Below are positions 8,892-18,166 of a DNA stretch of 64,000 nucleotides, one piece after another. Source of the DNA: Campylobacter sp. RM12651. Lineage in GTDB: Bacteria; Campylobacterota; Campylobacteria; Campylobacterales; Campylobacteraceae. The notes beneath the pieces were generated by a model, which saw nothing but the letters and a program-made list of their open reading frames with translations, had not been told where the DNA came from and ran no database searches. Within the stretch, counting starts at the first letter, position 1; each line of letters begins with the position of its first letter. The stretch lies in assembly GCF_022369475.1 (NCBI RefSeq), contig NZ_CP059600.1, positions 868,001-932,000 on the forward strand. The letters are read 5' to 3'. The position numbers and the translations under genes are program-made.

Positions 8892-9130
8892 AATAAGTTT
8901 ATTTAAATTCTTTTAAACAATAAGGTTAATTGATGGTGTAAAATATTTTGGAATTTAAATTAGGATTTTAATAAATTTAAAAATGTTTTATTGTAAAAAT
9001 AGTTGGAATTAAAAGTTATTATTTTTTGCTTTTATATTTTATATAACAATAAAATAAAATAGTAGATATAAAAGCCATAGCAAGACTTAATATGCTATTT
9101 TTTATAGGAAGTGATGCGATATTGTCTATA

Positions 9131-9466
9131 TTAAATTTCTTTAGTATTTTTAGTTAAAACATATTTATCAATAATTAATATGTGAAATACATGCATAAAA
9201 TAACCATACAAAAATATTAAGATAAAAAAACATATAAGTTCGTTAGCTATAACACAATAAAACACATATATCAAAATAACACTAAAAATAAGAGCAAAAA
9301 CATTGCAAATAAAAATCAAAATTCCTAAAATATCTCTTGTTTGGTGTTTGTAAATAGCTTCACAATAATCGCATTTCATTATATATCCTAAATCTTCATC
9401 AAAAACATGTGTTTTAGGTAAAGGAATTTTATTTTTACAAACTTCACATTTTTTATAAAAAAACAT
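9131..9466 (-). CDS. Zinc-ribbon membrane protein (CxxC...CxxC)
   Basis: A 111-residue protein that begins with a four-cysteine zinc ribbon: CEVCK near residue 8 and CDYC near residue 33, about 20 residues between the pairs. Two strongly hydrophobic membrane segments (about residues 50-72 and 75-97) and a short basic tail follow. I do not recognise a specific family. It stands alone between the large RTX gene and the tandem paralogues, on the same strand. Confidence 0.75.
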   Translation of the reverse strand: MFFYKKCEVCKNKIPLPKTHVFDEDLGYIMKCDYCEAIYKHQTRDILGILIFICNVFALIFSVILIYVFYCVIANELICFFILIFLYGYFMHVFHILIIDKYVLTKNTKEI

Positions 9467-9565
9467 TTAAATGCCTTAACTTGCTAATTAATTTTTTATA
9501 ATATAAAGTTTTAGTAAAAAATCCATAAAATTTAAAAATAATTATTAATTTAATTTCAAATTCCT

Positions 9566-9592
9566 AATCCAAATTCTTAAAGAATTTGGATT
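9566..9592 (-). terminator. Hairpin just after the large RTX gene
   Basis: A perfect 13-base inverted repeat (AATCCAAATTCTT with AAGAATTTGGATT) separated by a single base, five bases beyond the stop codon at 9597. There is no strong U-run on the minus strand, so its efficiency is uncertain. The flanking AT-rich sequence resembles the stretch at 14650-14756. Confidence 0.6.
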
Positions 9593-9596
9593 TAGT

Positions 9597-12500
9597 TTAT
9601 AAATATACTTGAATATTGTTGTTTTTATCATCTGTATATGTAATAAATCCAGATGAATTAGGCGAGTAAGCATTCGTATCTTGTATTAGTCTTTCTGTAT
9701 TTTTTAAATAAGATGATAAATCAGGTTTAATCACTTTATTTACCAAATCCTCATAGCTTGGTAATTCTTTTGCGGCTGTATTTATAAACTCATCATAGCA
9801 TAAAGTTTTATCACTAAAAACAAATTTTTCAATCTTATTAAATCCTATCCCAAAATTACCTAATATAGTAACACTATCTTTATTATTGTTATATTTGATG
9901 ATTAGATTATCTACATCTTTTTTAAGCACAACTTCACTAAAGCTAATATCATTAAATTTAATAGTATCATATCCTAAGGCATCTTTTATATAATCATTCC
10001 CATCATTTCTATTAAAGATATATGTATCATTTCCAGCACCGCCGTCTAAATAATCATCTCCTTTACCACCAATTAAAGTATCATTACCAAATAAGCCATA
10101 TATTTTATCGCTATATTCACTTCCAATTAAAGTATCATTGCCCCAAGTAGGAGTTAATACCATTTGTCTTAAATCATTAGCACTTAAAGTCTTATCTTGT
10201 AATACTAAAGCAGATATATCATAATCTTTTTTGAAAAAATCTACAACTTTTATAGATGAACTTTCATCAACCACTTTTCTAAACCAACCAGCACTTTTTA
10301 GCTTGTTTATTATTAAATCATCATTATTTCTAGTAATTTTTACAAATGATGAGCTAACATCTAGGATTATTTCATCATAAGCATTATCATTTCTAAGATT
10401 AATTATTGTATCTTTTCCCCAAACTCCTTTATAAATATACTTATCATTCCCCATACCGCCTTGCAAGATATCATCTCCTGCTCCGCCTATAATGATATCA
10501 TCACCATCTCCTGCATAAATATCATCATTACCATTGCCACCATTTATGATGTCTGCTCCTGCTCCACTTCTTATGATGTCATCTCCATCTCCACCATCAA
10601 TAATATCATCTCCATTATGTGTGATTATGGTATCGTTGCCATCTAGCATAGTTATTACATAATCTTTATTTGTAAAAAACATTGTAAAGTTATCATCACC
10701 ATTTGTAGGTGTATAAACTCTATTAATTATCTCATCCTTATTTATGCTTGTATTATTAGCGAATTTGATTTCATCAATAGTATTTCTTAAATCTTCATAT
10801 GCAAAAAAGTCTTTAACTCTAATGCTATTATTATCATCTTTAATCAGCATTAAATCATCATAATTTCTTACATATTTTAAATTATTGGCATTTATACTTG
10901 CATCGTTAAATTTAATACAATCTATATCATTTAGATTTGATTTATAGTTTATGATAGTATCGTGCCCGAAATCTTTATCAAAAACATAAGTATCATTGCC
11001 ATTACCACCCACTAAAGTATCATCACCAATTCCACCGATTAAGGTATCATCGCCATCAAGTCCATATAAAGTATCTTTACCATTTAATAAATTTGTCCCT
11101 ACTAATGTATCATTACCACTTGTTCCTGTTTGAGTTGATAGTGCATTGATAGTATCTTCATCTAAAAGTTTTAAATAATCACTTAAAGTATAATTATTCA
11201 TTGTTTTTATAAAATCACCTAGCAATATTACACAATCATTTAAAGAATTTATATCTTTAAAGCTTGTTATAAACTCAGCTAAATCAACGAAAGCTTTTTT
11301 AGGATTTGTTTCATTAATAGCCTTAAATTTTTCTATACTTTTAGAAAAATCTAATTTAAGCTCATACGAGCCATTGTTTTCGTAGCTAGTAATGCTTATT
11401 TCATCATAGTATTCTTTTAATCTTGTTTGAAATAACAATCCCTTATAAACATAAGTTCTTAAACTATCATAAGTATTATTAAAGCTATTTCTAAGCTCGT
11501 TAAACTCATTTAAACTAGCTATATAAAAATCTTGATTATTAACGCCTAAAAATGAATTAATAATTGATATTTTTTGCTTAAGCTCATTAAACTCATTTTT
11601 TAAACTTTCACTAATAGTAAAATTAGCATATTCTCTAGCTTGTGATGGCGTAAGCCATAAATCCCTTATGCTATCAGTATTGCTAGGATTATTGCTATCA
11701 AATTCTTTGGTTTTAGATAGGTTAAAGTCTTTGTTTAAAGCTTTATTAGTATTAGCCCAAGCATAAATTAGACTATCAAGCTTGTTTAATTGCTCTTCTT
11801 TGCTGTTTGTAGATGAATAATCTTTAAGCAATGCTTTTAATTTAGTATCTAAACAAGCAGCATCCCTTAAATCTCTTAATACTCCATAGCCTTTAAGATT
11901 TGCTAGATTTAATTCTTCTTCTGAATATTTTATCTTGTCTTTAAATACTCTTTCTATACTACTAACGCTAAAATTAATATCAGCCAATAAGCTTTCTTTA
12001 TCATCCTTGATAAAGGTAGCTGTTTGAGTGATGGTGTTATCATTATCAAGATTTTGATTTGTATCTTTATAGTTTAGATTTATGCTAGTTATGTTTAAAT
12101 CTTTTAAAGACTTTAGTTCGTTTATTTGCGTTATGCCATCTTCGTTTAAGTCTTGCCAAATTTTAAGATTGTTAAACTCTTTATCATTTATATCAATTAC
12201 TCCATCTTCATTACTATCTAAAAGCTTTAAGGCTTCAAAGCCGTTTAGAGCAAGTGTGGTTTGAGTAGGATTTAAGGTTTGATTATTGTTAGTATCTAAA
12301 GCTTTAAAATCACTACTTGGAATTTCAGTAAAGTTTCCAAATAATTCATTACCATTATCTATTAGATTATTATTGTTTTTATCTAATACTAATAATCCAT
12401 CATCTTTACTAATCCAAGATGATTTATAAGCTATGTTGTCACTATTGTGGTCAAAAAATGCCTTAGAATTATTAAGAGTGATTGTATCTATTCTGCCGTT

Positions 12501-13751
12501 GTTGTTTAGGTCTAGGACTAGCGGGTCGTATTTTATAACTTTAGCCATTGGATTATAGAAAATGTTTAAAGTTTTATTTTTATATAAACTATTTTTAAAA
12601 TCATCACTATAATCCCCTTTAAATGTATCTTTAAAGGTTCTTGATACAAAATCTTTATAATCAAATATTTTTGCCAAATCTCCGTTTGCTTCAACCAATA
12701 CTTTATCTTCTAAAAATTTAACTCTTCCTTGTTCTATTAAATTTGGATTTAGTTTGATTAAAGATTTAACACTCATTTTGTTTGCTTTTGCAATATCTAT
12801 GATTGTATCGCCTTGTTTTACTACATATTTTTTATTATCTCCTAATAAAATCTCTTCTCCTACTAATATCTTAATATTAGTTAGCACAAACGATTTACTA
12901 GGTATATAATCTATAATATCTTTTAAAGTATCATTATCTAATTGTTTTATATCATATTTAACATTATTGATACTAGCCTTATTTACTCCACTAAATAGTG
13001 CTAAATCAAATAAATCTTCATCAGATAAAGTAGAATTATTATTGGTGTTTATTGTGACAAAATTATTGTTTTTTTCAATTTGAACTGAATTATTATAATC
13101 ACTTAATGCGATATCATAATTATTAAATTTAGAATTATTTGCAAAATCAATCCCATCATTAATATTATCTGCTTTAATAATTATATTATTATCTTTAACT
13201 TCTGCTTCTAATACAGGTTTACCTTTTTTCACATCTTCTTTTGGTCTAAGTAAATCTATAACATCACTACAAAATTTATCAAAAGTTACATTAGAATAAT
13301 AATCCTTTATCAAATCAAAATCTAAAACTGACTTGGCATTTTCAAACATTTCTTTTGCAAACTCTTTATCATTCAATATTCTTCCATAGAATTCAGCAGC
13401 TTCAGGAAAAGTTTCTCCAAAATAATCAGAAGCTTTAAAATTGATAATAGCTTCAATCCTTTCATTTTCTACAACCCCTAGTTTGTTTAAGAATACTAAT
13501 ATATTTTTAGATTTATTGAGTATAACTTCATCAATTATACTGCCAAAAATATTGCCTGCCAACCTTAAAGCTGTATTATCTTTATCTTTATTTTGTAAAT
13601 ATTTTATATATATAGAAAATGTTTGAGTTTTAATATCAAAAAATATTGTATTCTTAACCCCAAGATATTTTGCCATTGATTTTTCTACAAATTGAATTTT
13701 TGCAAAAACATCATTTATAAAATCTAAAGTTTCTTTATTTTTCTCGGTCAT
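9597..13751 (-). CDS. Large LysM/RTX exported protein, predicted type I secretion substrate
   Basis: 1384 residues with no Sec signal. Residues 1-300 are unrecognised and mostly helical. A LysM-like module lies at about 309-355 (YVVKQGDTIIDIAKANKMSV), suggesting peptidoglycan binding. Residues 409-600 carry the DPLVLDLNNNG ... DGLLVLDKNNNN ... EALKLLDSNEDG calcium-loop region seen in many large RTX proteins, followed by the LRDLRDAACLD segment. Three clusters of GGxGxDxU-type RTX nonapeptides lie near 877-930, 1037-1110 and 1200-1260. The unconserved C-terminus probably holds the secretion signal. Its ATG overlaps the stop of the upstream membrane protein by four bases. No catalytic domain is recognised; toxin, bacteriocin-like protein and adhesin are all possible. 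Confidence 0.9.
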   Translation of the reverse strand: MTEKNKETLDFINDVFAKIQFVEKSMAKYLGVKNTIFFDIKTQTFSIYIKYLQNKDKDNTALRLAGNIFGSIIDEVILNKSKNILVFLNKLGVVENERIEAIINFKASDYFGETFPEAAEFYGRILNDKEFAKEMFENAKSVLDFDLIKDYYSNVTFDKFCSDVIDLLRPKEDVKKGKPVLEAEVKDNNIIIKADNINDGIDFANNSKFNNYDIALSDYNNSVQIEKNNNFVTINTNNNSTLSDEDLFDLALFSGVNKASINNVKYDIKQLDNDTLKDIIDYIPSKSFVLTNIKILVGEEILLGDNKKYVVKQGDTIIDIAKANKMSVKSLIKLNPNLIEQGRVKFLEDKVLVEANGDLAKIFDYKDFVSRTFKDTFKGDYSDDFKNSLYKNKTLNIFYNPMAKVIKYDPLVLDLNNNGRIDTITLNNSKAFFDHNSDNIAYKSSWISKDDGLLVLDKNNNNLIDNGNELFGNFTEIPSSDFKALDTNNNQTLNPTQTTLALNGFEALKLLDSNEDGVIDINDKEFNNLKIWQDLNEDGITQINELKSLKDLNITSINLNYKDTNQNLDNDNTITQTATFIKDDKESLLADINFSVSSIERVFKDKIKYSEEELNLANLKGYGVLRDLRDAACLDTKLKALLKDYSSTNSKEEQLNKLDSLIYAWANTNKALNKDFNLSKTKEFDSNNPSNTDSIRDLWLTPSQAREYANFTISESLKNEFNELKQKISIINSFLGVNNQDFYIASLNEFNELRNSFNNTYDSLRTYVYKGLLFQTRLKEYYDEISITSYENNGSYELKLDFSKSIEKFKAINETNPKKAFVDLAEFITSFKDINSLNDCVILLGDFIKTMNNYTLSDYLKLLDEDTINALSTQTGTSGNDTLVGTNLLNGKDTLYGLDGDDTLIGGIGDDTLVGGNGNDTYVFDKDFGHDTIINYKSNLNDIDCIKFNDASINANNLKYVRNYDDLMLIKDDNNSIRVKDFFAYEDLRNTIDEIKFANNTSINKDEIINRVYTPTNGDDNFTMFFTNKDYVITMLDGNDTIITHNGDDIIDGGDGDDIIRSGAGADIINGGNGNDDIYAGDGDDIIIGGAGDDILQGGMGNDKYIYKGVWGKDTIINLRNDNAYDEIILDVSSSFVKITRNNDDLIINKLKSAGWFRKVVDESSSIKVVDFFKKDYDISALVLQDKTLSANDLRQMVLTPTWGNDTLIGSEYSDKIYGLFGNDTLIGGKGDDYLDGGAGNDTYIFNRNDGNDYIKDALGYDTIKFNDISFSEVVLKKDVDNLIIKYNNNKDSVTILGNFGIGFNKIEKFVFSDKTLCYDEFINTAAKELPSYEDLVNKVIKPDLSSYLKNTERLIQDTNAYSPNSSGFITYTDDKNNNIQVYL

Positions 13752-14602
13752 AATGTCTCCTTTTTCTTGTTTAAAATCTTTTCAATTTTCTTTTGTTGTT
13801 TTGCTATGTATTTTTCACCTAGTGGTTGTGCTTCTTCTCTAAATTCCATTTCAAATCCGCCTTTACTTATTGCAGAATACTTTTGTCTAAACTCTGTGTA
13901 TAAAAAATAAACCGATAAATCATCAACAAAAGGCAATGAAACTAGCTTGGTTTTAGTTTGATATATTGTGTAAGTTTTTAAGTTTTTACCATTTAAGAAA
14001 AATAGTGCTAAATAGCTTGATAAAATATCTAATATTACAAAAAACATAATTATAGGAAAGAAAATTATTCTAGCTATAGGGTAGTCTAATCTATAATTTA
14101 AACTTTGATTTTCTGTTTCTTTAGTGTTATAAGCGTCTTTATTGAATATATACGAATAAGCTAAAGCAGGTCGCTTGGTTTGTAATCTAAAAACTATATC
14201 GCTTTTATTTATCGTTGCAGTTACTTTCTTATAGCTCTTTGCTATACCAAAAACACCTGCTTCATCTATCTCATAAGTATCAAAATATATCTTTTCATTA
14301 TCTACGCTAATATAAAAATCATTATTTTTAACAAATCTAAGTCTTTTTATTTGTCTAAGTTTTAAAAAGAATGCAACAAAAAAAATACCATCAATAATAC
14401 CACTCCAACCTTTTTGAATTCTTCGTATGTCAGTCATTGTTTTTTCGGGTTTACTATTTAATTCATTGATAATATCTATTACAAAATAACATGAAATAAG
14501 TGTAAGAAAAATTGAAAAAATCTCATTAAACAATCTAATAAGCTCTAAGTTATATAAATAATCGTTTTTTATTTTATAATCTTTTAAATTATCTATATTC
14601 AA
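13748..14602 (-). CDS. Membrane protein coupled to the large RTX gene (candidate immunity or accessory protein)
   Basis: A 284-residue protein with probably four membrane segments (near residues 25-48, 68-82 and a pair at about 178-205) and a Lys-rich cytoplasmic tail (YIAKQQKKIEKILNKKK). It starts with TTG about six bases after AAAGGAT. The stop overlaps the RTX start as ATGA, so the two are translationally coupled. It has its own promoter (14630-14638) with an upstream inverted repeat. It does not look like HlyC-type acyltransferases. The position suggests a protective partner for the RTX protein, by inference. Confidence 0.82.
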   Translation of the reverse strand: MNIDNLKDYKIKNDYLYNLELIRLFNEIFSIFLTLISCYFVIDIINELNSKPEKTMTDIRRIQKGWSGIIDGIFFVAFFLKLRQIKRLRFVKNNDFYISVDNEKIYFDTYEIDEAGVFGIAKSYKKVTATINKSDIVFRLQTKRPALAYSYIFNKDAYNTKETENQSLNYRLDYPIARIIFFPIIMFFVILDILSSYLALFFLNGKNLKTYTIYQTKTKLVSLPFVDDLSVYFLYTEFRQKYSAISKGGFEMEFREEAQPLGEKYIAKQQKKIEKILNKKKETL

Positions 14603-14629
14603 ATTTATCCTTTGTTTTTAATAAGATTA

Positions 14630-14638
14630 ATTATAGCA
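14630..14638 (-). promoter_or_regulatory. Extended -10 promoter of the RTX/membrane-protein pair
   Basis: The minus strand reads TGCTATAAT, a perfect -10 hexamer with the TGn extension, about 28 bases before the TTG start at 14602. The T-rich upstream stretch without a clear -35 is typical of Campylobacter promoters. The TGTTAC-N5-GTAATA repeat starts 48 bases further upstream. Confidence 0.75.
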
Positions 14639-14685
14639 AATAAACAATAAAAATTCATAAAATTTAAAAATAATTATTAAAATTA

Positions 14686-14702
14686 TGTTACTTTTCGTAA
14701 TA
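14686..14702. promoter_or_regulatory. 17-base inverted repeat, putative operator (copy 1)
   Basis: TGTTAC-N5-GTAATA, an almost perfect inverted repeat. Its near edge is 48 bases upstream of the extended -10 box at 14638, exactly the spacing of copy 2. This would be centred near -70 from the expected transcription start, a typical activator position. The binding protein is unknown. Confidence 0.55.
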
Positions 14703-14759
14703 AATAATACTAAAAAATATTTTTTAATTTAATTTCAAATCCCTAATTCAAATTCTTTT

Positions 14760-14798
14760 AAAACTATAAATAATATTTATTAAATTATTTATAGTTTT
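14760..14798 (-). terminator. Hairpin terminator after the ABC exporter gene
   Basis: A perfect 15-base inverted repeat (AAAACTATAAATAAT and complement) with a 9-base loop, five bases past the stop of the exporter gene and before the promoter of the next unit. It is nearly identical to the hairpin at 7536-7573, so this is a duplicated terminator at two ends of island transcripts. Confidence 0.8.
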
Positions 14799-14802
14799 AG
14801 GT

Positions 14803-16899
14803 TTATAGATTTTGCTGTTTGTATAAATGTGCGTAGTATCCATTAAGCTCCATTAGTTTTGTATGATTTCCACACTCAACCAAATTACCCTTATCAAGGA
14901 CTAATATCTCATCACAATCTTTAACCGTGCTTAATCTATGTGCTATTATTATAAATGTTTTGTTTTGTTTGATTAGTGATAGATTTGATGTGATGATTTT
15001 CTCGCTTTCATAATCAAGTGCCGAAGTAGCCTCATCAAATATCAAAACCCTTGGATTATGTAGCAAGGCTCTTGCTATTGCTATTCTTTGTCTTTGACCG
15101 CCGCTTAATGCAGAGCCTCTTTCTCCTACTAAAGTATCATAACCTGCACTAAGTTCGCTTATGAAATCGTGTGCTCCTGCTATTTTGCATACATTTATTA
15201 TTTCTTGCATTGATGCACTTGGCTTTGATAGGCTTATGTTTTCTTTGATACTACCGCTAAATAAATAATTTTCTTGTAAAACTACGCCTAAATTACTCCT
15301 TAAAACATAAGGATTTAAATGTCTTAAATCTATTCCATCTATATAAATAGAACCTTCGTTTGGGATATAAAGTCTTTCTATGAGTTTTGTTATGGTGCTT
15401 TTACCACTGCCACTGCGTCCTACTATTCCTATGCTTTTATTTGCTTGTAGGTTAAAGCTTAGATTATTTAAGACATAGTTAGAATTTGGGCTATATTTAA
15501 AGCTTACATTATCAAATTTTATATTACCTGATACTTGATTTAGCGATATAGGTTTATTTGTAGTTTGCTCTTGCGGTGTATTTAAAATATCTCCTAATCT
15601 ATCTACGCTTAAAATAGCTTGTTGTAATTCATTCCACAAGCTTACGAGTCGCATAATAGGAGCGCTAAATTGATTGGCAAACATCTGAAAGGCTATTAAT
15701 TGTCCTACACTTAAACTCCCATCAATTACTAATCCTACTCCAAAATATAAAATCGCTAATGTCATAAGCTTTTGTAAAGAATTAGCAAAAGTGCTTGCGA
15801 TATTGCTTAGATTACTTAAATTAAAAGATGATTTTAAATATTTTGCTAAATAATCCTCCCAGTATTTTTTCATACTACCTTCAATGGCTAAGGATTTTAT
15901 GGTTTGCATTCCTGTTATGCTTTCTACTAGATATGAATTAGATGCTGCTCCCATTTGGAATTTATCTTCAAGCCTTGCTCTTAAAATAGGCGTTATAAAA
16001 AAATAAATCAAAGCAATGCAAATCACAAAAGCTAATGAAACAAATGTTAGCTTCACGCTATATAAAAACATCATCAAAATAAAAACTATACTAAATAACA
16101 AATCTAAAATCACGCTTACTGATTTGTTGGCTATAAAATCTCTTATATTATCAAGCTCTCTTATTCTAGCTGCTATGTTGCCTACTTTTCTATTCTCAAA
16201 ATACACCATAGGTAACAATAATAAATGTGTAAATAACTCACTGCCTAATTTTGCGTCAATTTTTGTGGTAGTATGAGTAAAGATATAATTTCTACTAAGG
16301 CTTAATAAACTTTCAAAAACAATAACGCTAAAAAATGCAAAAGCGATTACATTAAGTGTGCTTATACTATGGTGCAACAAGACTTTATCAAGGACTACTT
16401 GAGTAAATAAAGGTGTAACTAAGCCAAATAATTGCATAACAAAACTTGCTAATAAAATTTGTAATACAATACCCTTATAACTTAGCATTCTTTTATAAAA
16501 CCAAGAGAAGCCAAACTTTACACTATCGTTTAATAATTTGTGTGCTAGGATTAAGATTTTATCACTTGATAAATTATGTAATTCTTCATAGCTAATTTGC
16601 CTTGCTTCTTTTCCACCATCAAAAATAAGAGCTTGTTGATTATTAAAATCAAGTTTTAAAACTACAAAATATGTTAAATCTTTTTTCAAAAATATAAAAG
16701 GTGCTTTATATAAATGAAGGTTTTTTAAATTAAGCTTTTTGATTTTTACCTTAAAATCATTATCTTTAGCGATTTTTGCTAGTTCGTAAATACTTGGCTC
16801 GCTATCTTTTAAAGCGTATTTGTTACAAATCGCATTAATATCTATTGATATATTTGCAAATTGCGCACAAAGTGATAAGCAACCTAAGGCTGTATGCAT
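14803..16899 (-). CDS. Type I secretion ABC exporter, HlyB-like with degenerate C39 domain
   Basis: A 698-residue exporter. Residues 1-120 form a C39-peptidase-like domain in which the catalytic Cys position of DCGxACL is Thr (HTALGCL), so it should bind substrate without cleaving it, as in HlyB. A six-helix membrane domain follows at about residues 150-430. The ATPase domain has Walker A GRSGSGKST near residue 488, signature LSGGQRQR, Walker B VLIFDEATSALD and the switch His in IIIAHRLS. It forms the inner-membrane channel with the HlyD-like and TolC-like genes directly upstream and should export the two RTX proteins. Confidence 0.95.
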   Translation of the reverse strand: MHTALGCLSLCAQFANISIDINAICNKYALKDSEPSIYELAKIAKDNDFKVKIKKLNLKNLHLYKAPFIFLKKDLTYFVVLKLDFNNQQALIFDGGKEARQISYEELHNLSSDKILILAHKLLNDSVKFGFSWFYKRMLSYKGIVLQILLASFVMQLFGLVTPLFTQVVLDKVLLHHSISTLNVIAFAFFSVIVFESLLSLSRNYIFTHTTTKIDAKLGSELFTHLLLLPMVYFENRKVGNIAARIRELDNIRDFIANKSVSVILDLLFSIVFILMMFLYSVKLTFVSLAFVICIALIYFFITPILRARLEDKFQMGAASNSYLVESITGMQTIKSLAIEGSMKKYWEDYLAKYLKSSFNLSNLSNIASTFANSLQKLMTLAILYFGVGLVIDGSLSVGQLIAFQMFANQFSAPIMRLVSLWNELQQAILSVDRLGDILNTPQEQTTNKPISLNQVSGNIKFDNVSFKYSPNSNYVLNNLSFNLQANKSIGIVGRSGSGKSTITKLIERLYIPNEGSIYIDGIDLRHLNPYVLRSNLGVVLQENYLFSGSIKENISLSKPSASMQEIINVCKIAGAHDFISELSAGYDTLVGERGSALSGGQRQRIAIARALLHNPRVLIFDEATSALDYESEKIITSNLSLIKQNKTFIIIAHRLSTVKDCDEILVLDKGNLVECGNHTKLMELNGYYAHLYKQQNL

Positions 16900-16900
16900 A

Positions 16901-18166
16901 TTAATATCCTTTTTTACAATTATTAAATTGATTATTTATTAAATTAATTTTAATAGCGTTTGCATTTGCATTTATTATATATTCATTTAAATCTTGGAGT
17001 TTTTTATAGTTTTCTATACTTGCATTTATGACTTCAAATTTTGATTTTTCACCAGTTTTGTGTAGTTTTTGTATATAAAGCTCATTTGTATTTGCTTCTT
17101 TGCTTATTATCTTTAAGGTTTTTATTATTTCATCTTTGTTTTGTATAAAAAATATAAGCTCGTTTATTTGTTTTTCATATTCTAGCTTTGCTTGTATTAG
17201 CTCTTGATTTAATTTGTTTATTTCTAATTGTTTTAACTCTTTAGATGAACTTGTTTTAAATCCATCAAATATAATATAGTTAATCCCAATTCCTACTAAG
17301 TACCCGTGTTTTTTAGAACTATCGGCAAGGTCTTGATAATTATTTTTGGTTTTATCATAAAAATCATATCTTGAATAAAGGCTTATTGTAGGGCGTTGAT
17401 TTAGGGATTTTAGTTCATACATTGAGCTTTTTATTTTAGAATTTAATTCTAAAAATTTATTTGTTTTTTCAAATTCTAAAAAGTCTAAAGCAATTTCATC
17501 AATTTTACTAAAATCATCTATTTTATCAATATTAAGATTTGATAAATACGATATATATGATAAATAATTTCTTAATTCAAATTCTAGTTTTAAAATCTGC
17601 GTTTTTGCATCGCTAAAGTCCAAAAAATAAGAATTTACATTGATTAAATCTAATTCTCCAACCTTATTTAATCTCTTTGATAATTTATATAAACTTTCAT
17701 AAGCAAGGCTTAAATTTTTATATGTTTTTAATTTATTTTCACTTAATAGTGCGAGTTTGTAGTATTCTAATAAATCTAGTGATAATTGCAATTCCTTATA
17801 GCACTTATTGTAATTACTTGTAGCGATATTCTCTTTGGCTGATTTGATTTTATAATAATCATTTCCAAATTTGAATAAATCATATTTTAATATAAGTGAT
17901 ATTGTGCTTTGATGATTGTTATAATCGCTAAAAAGCTCTCTTTTATAATCATTACTTTTTGTATTTGAATACTTAAAATCTGCATTAAATGATAATTCTG
18001 GATACAAATATGATTTATAAAAATCATAATTATAATTAGCACTTTTAATATCTATTTTTGCTATATTTATGATAGGAGAATTTTTAAGTGCATAGTCTAG
18101 TATGGTGTAAAAATCTTTAGCTATTGATGTGCTAAGCATTATAAGAAAAACAAAAATAATTCTCAT
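16901..18166 (-). CDS. TolC-like outer-membrane efflux protein of the type I system
   Basis: A 421-residue protein with an N-terminal signal peptide (MRIIFVFLIMLSTSIA) and the alternating helical/strand pattern of outer-membrane efflux proteins, including a long coiled-coil region. The FNADFKYS and ISLYSRYDFYD segments look like the two beta-barrel parts. It provides the outer-membrane tunnel for the exporter. It starts within the stop of the HlyD-like gene (18163-18166) and ends one base before the exporter ATG, so the three genes form one unit. Confidence 0.9.
   Translation of the reverse strand: MRIIFVFLIMLSTSIAKDFYTILDYALKNSPIINIAKIDIKSANYNYDFYKSYLYPELSFNADFKYSNTKSNDYKRELFSDYNNHQSTISLILKYDLFKFGNDYYKIKSAKENIATSNYNKCYKELQLSLDLLEYYKLALLSENKLKTYKNLSLAYESLYKLSKRLNKVGELDLINVNSYFLDFSDAKTQILKLEFELRNYLSYISYLSNLNIDKIDDFSKIDEIALDFLEFEKTNKFLELNSKIKSSMYELKSLNQRPTISLYSRYDFYDKTKNNYQDLADSSKKHGYLVGIGINYIIFDGFKTSSSKELKQLEINKLNQELIQAKLEYEKQINELIFFIQNKDEIIKTLKIISKEANTNELYIQKLHKTGEKSKFEVINASIENYKKLQDLNEYIINANANAIKINLINNQFNNCKKGY

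Noticed and set aside
9010-9130. Possible small membrane protein on the minus strand after the zinc-ribbon gene (about 39 codons, ending YIKYKSKK)
   Set aside because: The frame has one hydrophobic stretch but no ATG, GTG or TTG start with a ribosome-binding site upstream of it; only an internal ATG is available. Not supported enough to list.
10461-10646. Short plus-strand ORF and repetitive DNA resembling a repeat array inside the large RTX gene
   Set aside because: It is the complement of the RTX nonapeptide codons (GGxGxD repeats). The repeats are coding, short and degenerate, not CRISPR-type with spacers.
13748-14602. HlyC-type toxin-activating acyltransferase
   Set aside because: The position before the RTX gene fits, but the protein has several membrane segments and none of the HlyC motifs; RTX acylation is not supported.
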